Shown here: in pieces, positions 1-8,612 of the stretch
Layout of the letters: each line of letters starts with the position of its first letter
Numbering within the stretch: the stretch's first letter is position 1
Assembly (NCBI GenBank): GCA_964432595.1
Contig: CAYSOF010000010.1
Location: 62,001-126,000, forward strand
DNA: 64,000 bases
From: DASYLJ01 sp964432595
GTDB taxonomy: Bacteria; Desulfobacterota; Binatia; DP-6
Direction of reading: 5' to 3'
Notes under the pieces: model-generated
What the model was told of the DNA's origin: nothing
Seen by the model: the letters and a program-made list of their open reading frames with translations, nothing else
Databases searched by the model: none
Position numbers and translations under genes: made by a program

Positions 1-410
1 ATGAGCGGGACGCCCCAGCGGCGGCAGTACACGCCGAAGACCGCGTCGTGCGCGGCGACGCGCAGGTCGCACCACGCGGCGAGCTCGAGCCCGCCCGCGA
101 CCGCGTGCCCTTCGACCGCGGCGATGACGGGCTTCGCGAGCAGCATGCGCGACGGCCCCATCGGCCCGTCGCCGCTCTCGACGACGCGATTGCCGCGGCC
201 GTCGGCGACGCCCTTCAGGTCGGCACCGGCGCAGAACGTCCCGCCGGCCCCGGTGAGGACCGCGACGGCGACGGCGTCGTCGGCTTCGACGCGGCGGAAG
301 GCGTCGGCGAGCGCCGCGGCGGTGGGACCGTCGACGGCGTTGCGCACCTCCGGCCGGTCGATGGTGACGACGGCGACGGGGCCGTCGACCTCGAAGCGTA
401 CCGTGCTCAT
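1..410 (-). CDS. Enoyl-CoA hydratase/isomerase family protein (3' end beyond window)
   Basis: The minus strand reads an open frame from ATG at 410 to the window edge, about 136 residues of a crotonase-fold protein. The N-terminus has the usual beta-strand plus IDRPEVRNA motif. The first oxyanion-hole segment is FCAGADLKG (about residues 60-68), and GHAVAGGLELA (about 101-111) is the second. Crotonases of this type hydrate or isomerise enoyl-CoA esters in fatty-acid or aromatic-acid breakdown. The exact substrate cannot be told because the C-terminal half and the second catalytic Glu region are outside the window. It lies 37 bases downstream of the UbiB-like kinase on the same strand, so the two may be co-transcribed. 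Confidence 0.85.
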   Translation of the reverse strand, partial: MSTVRFEVDGPVAVVTIDRPEVRNAVDGPTAAALADAFRRVEADDAVAVAVLTGAGGTFCAGADLKGVADGRGNRVVESGDGPMGPSRMLLAKPVIAAVEGHAVAGGLELAAWCDLRVAAHDAVFGVYCRRWGVPL

Positions 411-447
411 GGGGGCGGGGTATGTCGGGCGTGCGCGGGGGTCAAGG

Positions 448-1710
448 TCACGGCGACGGCTGCGCCGTGGGCGCCGGCGTCCGCCCGAGCGCCTCCATCA
501 GATACGGGATCGCCGCGTCGGTGAGCGATAGCTCGGGCGCGAGCCGCTTGCCGAGGCCCTCCGCCGTCATCAGCGCCAGGTTCACCATCGTCATGTGGCT
601 GCGCGCCTGGATGCGGTGGCGTCGCAGGATGTCGAAGATGCGGGCGATCTCGACGGTCACCTGCAGGTTCGCGAGCCCGCGCACGCGGATGTTGTCGACG
701 AACTCGGTGATTTCCCGCTCGTAGGCCGGGTAGTCGGGGACGTGCTTGTGGGGCGCGTTCACGTAGAAAAGGCGCGCCACCGTCGCGCCGTCGCCGGTCG
801 ACAGCGCGTACAGCAGCTCGGCGACGGTCAGCCGGTCCTCGTCGACGAGCGAGCCGACGAGACCGAGGTCGAGCAGCACGATCCGTCCGGGCGGCAGGAA
901 GCGGACGTTGCCCGGATGGAGGTCGGCGTGGACGAAGCCGTGGAGGAACACCATGCGGCAGACGCAGCGCATGCCGGCGTCGACGACGCGATGGACGTCG
1001 ACGCCGCGGACCTCGAGATCCTCCTCGCGCACGCCGTCGACGAACTCCATCGTGATCACGGCATCCGAGCACGCCTCCTCGACGAGACGCGGGAAGGAGA
1101 TGTCGGGATCGCCGGCGAAGTTCCGCGTGAAGCGGCGGTTGTGCTCCGCCTCGTTGACCAGATGGATCTGCTCCTCGACCGCCTCGCAGAACGCCTGCAG
1201 CGCGCCCTCGAGCGACATCAGCCGGAACGACGGCACCAGCCGCTCGAGCGTGCGGCCGACGAAGAGCAGGATCGAGCGGTCGAGCCGGACCTTGTCGAGG
1301 ATGTCGGGGCGGCGGACCTTCACCGCCACCACGTCGCCGGTCGCGCGCAGCGTGGCGCGATGGACCTGCGCCACCGACGCCGCCGCCACCGGCTCGGGAT
1401 CGAAGTCGGCGAAGAGCGTCTCGAGCGGGCGGCCGAAGTCGTGCTCGATGGTCGTGCGCACGTCGGCGAAGGGGAAGGGCGGGACCTGATCGCGGAGCGT
1501 CGCGAGCTCCTGCACCAGGGGGCGGGGCAGCAGGTCGGCCCGGGTGGACGCGATCTGGCCCACCTTGATGAACGTCGCGCCCAGCGTGGTGCAGAGACGC
1601 ACCAGGGCGCGACCCATCGCCCGCAACGGCTCACCGCGCAGGCGGACCGTCTCGCGCGCGAAGACGGCCCCCGCGACGACGGCGGCGCGCGCCATCTGCA
1701 ACGAGCGCAT
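448..1710 (-). CDS. AarF/UbiB (ABC1/ADCK) family atypical kinase
   Basis: The 420-residue product carries the signatures of the UbiB/ADCK family: a KVGQ motif at residues 49-52, the alanine-rich loop ASVAQVH at 111-117 that replaces a normal P-loop, a lysine in AVKVRRP (131), the catalytic loop HADLHPGN at 261-268 and a DLG metal-binding motif at 281-283. Members of this family are membrane-associated atypical kinases or ATPases that support ubiquinone and other isoprenoid-lipid metabolism. No C-terminal membrane helices are obvious, unlike E. coli UbiB, so this is closer to the short AarF type. The ATG at 1710 (MRSLQM) was chosen because the frame upstream has no better start. The same frame stays open far upstream, but that part is antisense to another gene. 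Confidence 0.85.
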   Translation of the reverse strand: MRSLQMARAAVVAGAVFARETVRLRGEPLRAMGRALVRLCTTLGATFIKVGQIASTRADLLPRPLVQELATLRDQVPPFPFADVRTTIEHDFGRPLETLFADFDPEPVAAASVAQVHRATLRATGDVVAVKVRRPDILDKVRLDRSILLFVGRTLERLVPSFRLMSLEGALQAFCEAVEEQIHLVNEAEHNRRFTRNFAGDPDISFPRLVEEACSDAVITMEFVDGVREEDLEVRGVDVHRVVDAGMRCVCRMVFLHGFVHADLHPGNVRFLPPGRIVLLDLGLVGSLVDEDRLTVAELLYALSTGDGATVARLFYVNAPHKHVPDYPAYEREITEFVDNIRVRGLANLQVTVEIARIFDILRRHRIQARSHMTMVNLALMTAEGLGKRLAPELSLTDAAIPYLMEALGRTPAPTAQPSP

Positions 1711-1808
1711 CGTGATGCGCCAGCGCGCACGGCGCGGCAGTGTGACGGCCGGAGCGCCCACGACTGCGCACGCTGCCTGCGCGCGCCCGGGCGCGCAAGC
1801 TCGGCGCG

Positions 1809-2861
1809 TCAGTCGGCGGCGGGCTCGACCCAGCGCGCGTGCGGATCCGCGCGGGCGACGTGCCGGTGCGCGCCGCCCGGCCACGCGAGCAGGTCGACGG
1901 CGAACCCGTCGCCCTCGTTCGCGAAGACGCGGTCGTGCTCGAAGCGCAGCCAGACGAGCCGCCGCGCCGGCGTGGCGCGCGCGCCGGCGTCCTCGATGGC
2001 GGCGCGCGCGCGGCGCGCGGTCTCGGCCGGGAAGTACTGCCACGCGATCGAGTGGTAGACGACGGTGACGCCGTCGGAGAGCGCGCCGCCGAGGCGCCGC
2101 GCGAGCCACTCGTCCGCGGACGCGCGCTCGACCCGTGTGTCGTGACGGAGCGCCAGCGCGATCGCACGGTCGAGCCGCGCCAGCCGCTCCGGCTGATCGG
2201 CCCACACGTAGGCGCGCAGCCGGTCGCGCTGGGCGCCGTCGCGGATGTCGAGCGGCGCCAGGTCGCACGCGGCGCGCGACGCGACCGTCAGGGATGGCGC
2301 CGGCGGGGCCGGGCCACGCCAGTCGGTGTCGATCCGGGGCGCGTCGTCGTCGCCGGCGCCCCAGGTCCACGCGGCGGTCCGGTACGCGAAGCGGTCCCAG
2401 TTGGTGTTGAGCCCCGCGCTCGCGCCGACCTCGAGTACGTGCAGCGGACCGCCGTCGCGCGCCGCGGCGAGGAAGCCGGGCAGCAACGCGATCGTGCGCC
2501 GGGTCTCGTTCGTCTGCGGCGGCGACGCGACGAAGCGCTCGAACCAGGCCGGGTCCTCGGCGTGCGCGGCGGTCGCCGCGGCGAAGACCTCGTCGACGTC
2601 CCAGTCGGCCCGCCCCGGCGGGTAGCACGCGGCGAGCGCCGGCGCGCGGCCGCTCAACGCCGCCGCATGCAATGCGCCGGTGAACCGCAGCGCGACCGCG
2701 TCGGCGCGCGTCCAGCCGTCGCGGTGCAGGAGCGTCGCGACCCAGCCGCCGCCGGCGGCGTCGATCGCGGCGCGGCGGCACAGGGCGGCCGTGAACGGCG
2801 AGCCCAGCTCGTCGCACCACCCGGCCTGCTCGCGGAACGCCTGGGCGAGATCGAACGCCAT
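1809..2861 (-). CDS. DUF2332 family protein
   Basis: The 350-residue soluble protein matches the DUF2332 family by its N-terminal block (FREQAGWCDELGSPFTAAL), a VLEVGASAGLNTNWDRFAYR segment that resembles a Rossmann or methyltransferase-like GxxxGLN loop, and a C-terminal YHSIAWQYFP block. The function of the family is unknown; the glycine loop hints at nucleotide or SAM binding, but this is inference. The start at MAFDLAQAF (2861) is preferred to upstream ATGs at 2876 and 2948. Family proteins begin close to this block, and the longer version would run into the Shine-Dalgarno region of the divergent FG-GAP gene. It is divergent from that gene. Confidence 0.75.
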   Translation of the reverse strand: MAFDLAQAFREQAGWCDELGSPFTAALCRRAAIDAAGGGWVATLLHRDGWTRADAVALRFTGALHAAALSGRAPALAACYPPGRADWDVDEVFAAATAAHAEDPAWFERFVASPPQTNETRRTIALLPGFLAAARDGGPLHVLEVGASAGLNTNWDRFAYRTAAWTWGAGDDDAPRIDTDWRGPAPPAPSLTVASRAACDLAPLDIRDGAQRDRLRAYVWADQPERLARLDRAIALALRHDTRVERASADEWLARRLGGALSDGVTVVYHSIAWQYFPAETARRARAAIEDAGARATPARRLVWLRFEHDRVFANEGDGFAVDLLAWPGGAHRHVARADPHARWVEPAAD

Positions 2862-2965
2862 GCCGTGGCGATACATGGTCCGGAACGCCGTCGACAGCCC
2901 GATGGAACAATGTGCGAGCGCGCCGAACGTCCCCTCCGTGAACCCCATCCAGAGGAGGATCCGTC

Positions 2966-4540
2966 ATGACGTCCATTCGCATCGCCATCGCCCTGTGCGC
3001 GCTCCTGTCGTCGCTGTCGGCCGCGCGGGCCGCCACGTTGCACGCCGACTTCAACGGCGACGGCTTCGCCGACCTCGCCGTCGGCGTCGACGGCGAGGAC
3101 GTCGGCGCCGTCGCCGACGCCGGCGCGGTCCAGGTGATCTACGGCGGCGCCGGCGGGCTCACCGGCGTGCGCAGCCAGCGCTGGCATCAGGACGTCTCGG
3201 GGGTCGCCGACACGGCCGAGACCAACGACAACTTCGGCCGTGCGCTGGCGACCGGCGACTTCGACGCGGACGGCTTCGCCGATCTCGCCATCGCCGCGCC
3301 GAGCGAAAGCGTCGGCGGCCACGCGCGCGCCGGCGCGGTGCACGTGCTCTACGGCAGCGACCGCGGCCTCGCCGCGAAGCGCAGCCAGCTCTGGCATCAG
3401 GACAGTCCCGGCGTCGCCGATCGGAACGAGGCGGACGACCTGTTCGGCCTTTGGCTGACCACCGGCGACTTCGACGCCGACGGCTTCGCCGATCTCGCCG
3501 TCGGCGTGCCGCTCGAGGACCAGGGACGCACGAACCAGCACGTCGACGCCGGCGCCGTCCACGTGCTCTACGGCGCGGCGGGCGGGCTCACGGCGGCCGG
3601 CGCCGACTACTGGGCGCAGGGCGCGCACGGACTGCCCGAGGCGCCCGAGACCAAGGACTTCTTCGGCTCGGGGCTCTCGTCGGGAGACGTCGACGGCGAC
3701 GGCTTCGACGACCTCGTGGCGGCGGCGCCCGGCGAGGACGGCACGGCGACGCCCGCCGTCGACGAGGAGGGCGCCGTCTACGTGCTGCGTGGATCGGCGG
3801 GCGGTCTCGGGACCACCGGGCTGCAGGAATGGCGGCAGGACAGCCCCGGCCTCGCGGCCACGGTCCTCGCGAACGGGCGCCTGGGCTCGTTGACCGAAAC
3901 GGCGGACTTCGACGCGGACGGCTACGACGACGTCGTCCTGTGGTCGCGTGCGAACGCGCCCGGCGTGCCCGCCGGCGCGGGCGCGATCGACGTCCTCTAC
4001 GGATCGTCGTGGGGGCTGCGGGCGCTCGGCCACCTCTACCTCACCGCCGACACGCCCGGCGTCCTCGGCGTCGCGAGCGCCCACGACGGCTTCGGCGCCG
4101 GGCTGGCCGCGGGCGACTTCAACGGCGACGGCCATCCCGACCTCGCCGCCGGCCACTACGACGACGACGGCGCGGGCTTCGAGGACGCCGGGGCGGTGCA
4201 CGTGTTCTGGGGCACGCCGGCGGGCCTGCACGCGTTCGACGGCCAGCACGGCTTCGACGATCTGTACTGGCACCAGGGGAGCGCCGGCATGGAGGGCGAT
4301 CCCGCGTCGCACGTCCACTACGGCCTCGCCCTCGCCGCCGCGGACTGGGACGGCGACGGGTTCGCGGATCTCGCGGTGGGCGCCGCCGGCGCGAACGTGA
4401 GCGCCGGCGTCGTGCACGTGCTCCGTGGCGGCCTCGTCCCGTTCGACACGTCGACGGACGCGCTGTGGGATCAGGACAGCCCGATGCTCCCCGACACGGC
4501 CGAGCCGACCGACCAGTTCGGTGGCGCGTTCGCGCGATAG
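2966..4540 (+). CDS. Secreted FG-GAP/VCBS repeat (integrin-like beta-propeller) protein
   Basis: This 524-residue protein starts with a Sec signal peptide (MTSIRIAIALCALL..., cleavage near ARA|AT at residue 22). It then consists almost entirely of seven FG-GAP repeats. Each has a calcium-binding DxDxDG-type loop followed by a hydrophobic strand, for example DFNGDGFADLAVG, DFDADGFADLAIA, DVDGDGFDDLVAA and DWDGDGFADLAVG. Seven repeats would close one seven-bladed beta-propeller like the integrin alpha head. Such proteins are extracellular adhesion or binding proteins in many bacteria. No C-terminal sorting signal or anchor is visible. A strong Shine-Dalgarno (GAGGAGGA) precedes the ATG. The next gene in the same direction begins 214 bases later. 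Confidence 0.85.
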   Translation: MTSIRIAIALCALLSSLSAARAATLHADFNGDGFADLAVGVDGEDVGAVADAGAVQVIYGGAGGLTGVRSQRWHQDVSGVADTAETNDNFGRALATGDFDADGFADLAIAAPSESVGGHARAGAVHVLYGSDRGLAAKRSQLWHQDSPGVADRNEADDLFGLWLTTGDFDADGFADLAVGVPLEDQGRTNQHVDAGAVHVLYGAAGGLTAAGADYWAQGAHGLPEAPETKDFFGSGLSSGDVDGDGFDDLVAAAPGEDGTATPAVDEEGAVYVLRGSAGGLGTTGLQEWRQDSPGLAATVLANGRLGSLTETADFDADGYDDVVLWSRANAPGVPAGAGAIDVLYGSSWGLRALGHLYLTADTPGVLGVASAHDGFGAGLAAGDFNGDGHPDLAAGHYDDDGAGFEDAGAVHVFWGTPAGLHAFDGQHGFDDLYWHQGSAGMEGDPASHVHYGLALAAADWDGDGFADLAVGAAGANVSAGVVHVLRGGLVPFDTSTDALWDQDSPMLPDTAEPTDQFGGAFAR

Positions 4541-4582
4541 CGTGCCTGACAATCCTGCGACCTTGGCATCCTGCTGGGTCGA

Positions 4583-4658
4583 CGCATGTCCTTGTCACCG
4601 TTCGCCCCCCCGGGGCATAGTCCTCGCGCCCGGGGGGGACGGTGCACGGGGACATGCG
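4583..4658. repeat. Long imperfect inverted repeat (REP-like palindrome)
   Basis: The left arm (4583-4614) and right arm (4629-4658) are nearly perfect inverted copies. Both carry CGCATGTCC at the outer end, CACCGT in the middle and a run of seven C then GGG at the inner end, around a 14-base loop (GCATAGTCCTCGCG). Small indels separate the arms. A further perfect 7-base hairpin (ACGCCCG/CGGGCGT) lies at 4708-4723. The 214-base gap 4541-4754 between the FG-GAP gene and the ATPase gene holds nothing else I can name. The structure could be a REP/MITE-type mobile palindrome or a strong terminator for the FG-GAP gene. There is no T-tract on either side, which argues for the former. Confidence 0.7.
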
Positions 4659-4754
4659 CATCAATCGAGGGACCGTAACCCTGACGCCCGCGCGGGCCGC
4701 TTTCCCAACGCCCGTTCGGGCGTCCGTCGCCTGCGCGCGCTGCGACGCCGGGTG

Positions 4755-7700
4755 ATGCGCCTCGTCGAGCCCGCCTTCGTCGGCCGCACCCGCGAGCTCG
4801 ACGCGCTCGCCGCCGCCCTCGACGACGCCCGCGCGCGGCGCGGGCGGTTCGTCCTGCTGCTGGGCGACGGCGGCATCGGCAAGACGCGCACCGTCGAGGA
4901 GTTCGTGCGCTCCGCCGCGTGTCCGCCCGATCGCGTGCTGTGGGGACGCTGTCCGGAGCAGGAGGGCGCGCCCGCCTACTGGCCCTGGGTTCGCGCGCTC
5001 CAGACCTACGTCGAGGCGTGCGAGCCGTCCGCGCTCGCGCAGGCGCTCGGCACGGGCGCCGCGGCGCTGGCGCGACTGGTGCCCGAGCTGCGACACCGCC
5101 TGCCGGGTCTCGCCGCCGACGACGGCGCGCCGGAGGCGTCGCGTTTCGTCCTGTTCGACGCCGTCGCCGGCTTCCTCCGGCGCGCGGCCGCGCACGAGCC
5201 GCTCGTGCTGGTCTTCGACGACCTGCACTGGGCCGACGAGTCGTCGCTGCTGCTGCTCGCGTTCCTGGCGCGCGAGCTGCGCGACGCGCGCGTGCTGATC
5301 GTCGCAACCGCACGCCGCGAGCTGCACCGCGGGCCGCGCGGTCTCGCCGATCTCGCGCGCGCCGGCCGTACGCTGGTCCTCGAGGGGCTCGCCGCCGAGG
5401 CCGTCGCCGACCTGCTGGAGCAGTCGAGCGCCGAGGGGGCGGTCGGCGCCGACGCGGTGGCGCGCCTCGTCGCGGCCAGCGACGGCAACCCGATGTTCCT
5501 CCTCGAGCTGCTGCGCGCCATGCGCGAAGACGGGGATGCGGGCGAGGCCGACGTTCGACTGCCCGAGGGCCTGCGCGCGTCCATCCGCCGCCGCCTCGAG
5601 CCGCTGGCCGGCGAGGCGCGCGAGCTCGTCGCGCTGGCCGCCGTGATCGGCCGCGACTTCGATCTGCCCGTGCTCGCCGCCGCGGCCGGCACGTCGACCG
5701 ACGCGACGCTCGCCGGGCTGACGCCCGCGATCGAGGCGGGGTTGGTCGACGAGCATGCGGGGGCCTTCCGCTTCCGTCACGCCCTCGTACGCGAGGCCGC
5801 CTACGGCGACCTGCTACCCGCGACCCGCGCGGCGCTGCATCGTCGCGTCGGGCTCGCCGGCGAGCGGCTGCGCTCGCCCGACGTCGAGGCGCCGGTGGCG
5901 GAGCTGGCGGTGCACTTCTTCCACGCGGCGCCGCTCGGCGAATCCGAGCGCGCGGTCGGCTATGCGACGCGGGCCGGCGCGCGTGCGATGACGCGCCTCG
6001 CGTTCGCCGACGCCGTGGGCCACTACGAGCGGGCGCTGCGCGCGTGCAGCCTTGGCGGCATCGACGACGATCGCGTGGTGCGCCTGTGGCTGGCGCTCGG
6101 CGGCGCGGCCCATCGCGCCGGCGACGCGCGCCGGGCGCAGGACGCATACGAGCGGGCGGCGCGCAGCGCGCGCGGACGCGGCGACGTGCGCGCGTTCGCC
6201 GACGCCGCGCTGGGCGCGTATCGCGTCTGCGGTCGCACGGGCGTCGTCGACCGCGCGGTGACGCTGCTCGAGGAGGCGCTGGGGCTGCTCGGCGACGCCG
6301 ACGACGGGCGGCGTGCGGCCGTGCTGTCGGCTCTGGCGCTCGGGCTGCACTTCGCGGACGACGCGGATCGTCGCGACGCCTACAGCAGCGAAGCCGTGAC
6401 GATCGCCCGCCGCGTCGGCTCGGCGCAGGCGCTCGCCGTCGCGCTCGCCGCGCAGCACACGACGCTCCTCGCGCACGCGGACCTGTCCTCGCGGATGGCG
6501 ATCACGGCGGAGGGGTTCCGCCTGACGGCGGCCGGCGACGCGGCGCCGTGGCTCCAGCGCTGCCGCATCGTCGATCTGATCGAGGCGGGCGACAGCGTCG
6601 CCGCCGAGCAGCAGGTCGACGTCTACGCGCACCAGGCGGAGCGCAGCGGGCTGCCGCATCTCCGCTGGCACGCGCGCGTTCTGCGCGGCACGCTCGCGCT
6701 GCTCGCGGGGCGCTTCGCCGAGGCCGAGCGACTCAGCGCCGAGGCGCTGGCCACGCGGCGCGACGGACGCGATCCCACGACCGACCAGGTGTTCTTTCTC
6801 GCGTCGCTCGGACGGCGCCGCGAGACGACGGGCGCGGCGGACCTCGAGACGCACAACCGCGCGCTGATCGACGCCGCGCCGACCGTCATGCTGTGGCGCG
6901 CCACGCTCGGGCTGATCCTGCTCGATGCGGGGCGCGCCGGCGACGCGCGCCGGATCGTCGACATGCTCGTGCCGCGCGACGCGGTGGCCGCGGCGCCCAA
7001 CGGACACCACGTCGTCGTGCTCGCGGCGCTGGCCGAGTTGACCGCAGGGCTCGGCGACGCCGATCGGGCGACGATCGTGTACGAACGCCTGCGCGCGTAC
7101 GACGGCCGCGCCGTGATCGTCCACCCGTTCACGGCGCTGTGTCTGGGCGCCGTCGCGCGATACCTCGGGCTGCTCGCGGCGACCTGCGGCGACGGCGCCG
7201 CCGCCGAGCGGCACTGGACCGACGCGCTCGCGACGAACGCGCGCATGGGGGCGTGGCCGCAGCTGGCGCACACCCAGCACGAGCTCGGCCGCCTGCTGCG
7301 CGCGCGCGGTGACGGCGCCCGCGCGACGGCGCTCGCCGAGCAGGCCCGCCGGACCGCGGAGACGCTGGGCATGGTGCGGCTCCTGTCGGCGCTCGACGCG
7401 TGTGCGCCGCCGGCGGATGCCGCCGCGCCGCCGGTGGACGGCGCCGTGGCGCGGCTCCGGCGCGAGGGCGAGTACTGGACGCTCGCGTACGGCGACGAGC
7501 TCGTGCGGCTCCGTCATGCGAAGGGCATCGGCTTCCTGCGTCAGCTCCTGGCGAACCCGGGCCGCGAGCTGCACGTGCTCGACCTCGCCGCCGAGCGCGA
7601 TCCCGGCGCCGCCGAGGCGGTCGCGGGCGACGCCGGCGAGGTGCTCGATCGCGAAGCGCAGGTGGCGTACCGCCGCCGCCTCGCCGACCTGCACGACGAG

Positions 7701-7994
7701 CTGGCGGAGGCGCGGCGGTTCGACGACGGCGACCGCATCGCCCGCGCGGAGCGCGAGGCGGCGTTCCTGAACGGCGAGCTCGCGCGCGGCGTCGGCCTCG
7801 GCGGGCGCAGCCGGCGCGCGGCCTCGGACGCCGAGCGCGCGCGCGTCAACGTGAGCCGCACGATCCAGGCGATCGTCCGCAAGATCGCGGCGGAGAGCCC
7901 GGCGCTGGGCCAGCTCCTCCTCGCCTCGGTGCACACCGGCCTGTTCTGCAGCTACGAGCCGGATCCGCGCTTGCGCCTGCGCTGGGAGCTCTGA
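4755..7994 (+). CDS. Large MalT-like AAA ATPase/TPR regulator
   Basis: The 1079-residue protein opens with FVGRTRELDAL and a Walker A motif GDGGIGKT (about residues 38-45). A Walker B-like LVFDDLHWADE follows at about 154-164. This is the STAND-type ATPase arrangement of MalT/BREX-like signalling proteins, with the typical DGNPMFLLELL sensor block downstream. The middle (about 390-880) is a helical, TPR-like array. The last 180 residues hold a separate domain (YGDELVRLRHAKGIGFLRQLLANPG, then ARVNVSRTIQAIVRKIAAESPALGQ). That domain resembles the winged-helix-like C-terminus seen in related orphan ATPases and is not a LuxR HTH. It may be a signal-responsive transcription regulator; the target is unknown. 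ATG 4755 sits directly before the conserved domain. The 3' end overlaps the convergent H-NOX gene by 43 bases. Confidence 0.75.
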   Translation: MRLVEPAFVGRTRELDALAAALDDARARRGRFVLLLGDGGIGKTRTVEEFVRSAACPPDRVLWGRCPEQEGAPAYWPWVRALQTYVEACEPSALAQALGTGAAALARLVPELRHRLPGLAADDGAPEASRFVLFDAVAGFLRRAAAHEPLVLVFDDLHWADESSLLLLAFLARELRDARVLIVATARRELHRGPRGLADLARAGRTLVLEGLAAEAVADLLEQSSAEGAVGADAVARLVAASDGNPMFLLELLRAMREDGDAGEADVRLPEGLRASIRRRLEPLAGEARELVALAAVIGRDFDLPVLAAAAGTSTDATLAGLTPAIEAGLVDEHAGAFRFRHALVREAAYGDLLPATRAALHRRVGLAGERLRSPDVEAPVAELAVHFFHAAPLGESERAVGYATRAGARAMTRLAFADAVGHYERALRACSLGGIDDDRVVRLWLALGGAAHRAGDARRAQDAYERAARSARGRGDVRAFADAALGAYRVCGRTGVVDRAVTLLEEALGLLGDADDGRRAAVLSALALGLHFADDADRRDAYSSEAVTIARRVGSAQALAVALAAQHTTLLAHADLSSRMAITAEGFRLTAAGDAAPWLQRCRIVDLIEAGDSVAAEQQVDVYAHQAERSGLPHLRWHARVLRGTLALLAGRFAEAERLSAEALATRRDGRDPTTDQVFFLASLGRRRETTGAADLETHNRALIDAAPTVMLWRATLGLILLDAGRAGDARRIVDMLVPRDAVAAAPNGHHVVVLAALAELTAGLGDADRATIVYERLRAYDGRAVIVHPFTALCLGAVARYLGLLAATCGDGAAAERHWTDALATNARMGAWPQLAHTQHELGRLLRARGDGARATALAEQARRTAETLGMVRLLSALDACAPPADAAAPPVDGAVARLRREGEYWTLAYGDELVRLRHAKGIGFLRQLLANPGRELHVLDLAAERDPGAAEAVAGDAGEVLDREAQVAYRRRLADLHDELAEARRFDDGDRIARAEREAAFLNGELARGVGLGGRSRRAASDAERARVNVSRTIQAIVRKIAAESPALGQLLLASVHTGLFCSYEPDPRLRLRWEL

Positions 7995-8506
7995 GCCGTG
8001 AGCGTGAAGCGCGCGGCGCGCCCGTCGCGCGCGCCGACGTCTTCTCGCTGGATCTCCACGGGCTCGCCGAAGTGGGCGATGCAGCCGCGGATCAGCCCGT
8101 CGGCGAGATCCGCGAGCGGCCGCGCCGATACGTAGTCCAGCTCGAGCCGATCGGGTGCCGTGCGCCGCGGGTTGAAGCGTGGGAAGGCGGCGTCGGGATA
8201 GAGCTTGCGAACCTCGTCGTGCACGTGCGTGTCGATGCGCGCGAGCAGATCGAGCACCGAGTCCTCGCCCGTCAGGAACACCGGGTAGAGGCTCGCGAAG
8301 GCGGCGAAGAGATGCCGGCCGAAGCCGCGCAGCACCTCGGCCGTGGGGAGACCCGACGCGGCGGCGACGGCCGCGACCAGCGCGAACAGCTCGTCGTCGG
8401 ACGGGTTCTCGTCGTGCCGGTACCGGCGTCCGGTGACACGATCGGCCGCGGCCGGCAGGTCCCGCTCGACGAACTCGACGAACTCCGCGAACACGATGCC
8501 CTTCAT
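7952..8506 (-). CDS. Stand-alone H-NOX (heme-NO/O2 binding) protein
   Basis: The 184-residue product starts with the diagnostic MKGIVFAEFVEFVE block and has the length of a single H-NOX domain. His96 (in IDTHVHDEVRKLYP) aligns with the proximal heme ligand. Tyr125, Ser127 and Arg129 (YVSAR) form the heme-propionate clamp. The His-to-Tyr spacing of 29 equals that in the Caldanaerobacter (Tt) H-NOX (His102/Tyr131). The position equivalent to the distal O2-stabilising Tyr140 is Leu134, so I predict an NO sensor that does not bind O2 stably. Such sensors usually control a histidine kinase or cyclic-di-GMP enzyme, but none is adjacent. The only close neighbour is the convergent ATPase regulator, whose 3' end it overlaps. 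Confidence 0.88.
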   Translation of the reverse strand: MKGIVFAEFVEFVERDLPAAADRVTGRRYRHDENPSDDELFALVAAVAAASGLPTAEVLRGFGRHLFAAFASLYPVFLTGEDSVLDLLARIDTHVHDEVRKLYPDAAFPRFNPRRTAPDRLELDYVSARPLADLADGLIRGCIAHFGEPVEIQREDVGARDGRAARFTLTAQSSQRRRKRGSGS

Positions 8507-8612
8507 CGGCCCGTCCAGGCTCTACCCGAGAAGCGGTCGCGGGTGGAAGCGTCGCCCGCTTCGTTCGACGGCCTTGTTTGACGGCTCTGGACCGCTGGGT
8601 TACGCCCCCCGG

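Noticed and set aside
448..3054. A single frame that could look like a fusion of UbiB kinase and DUF2332
   Set aside because: The DUF2332 protein is in a different frame, and the upstream part of this frame is mirror code.
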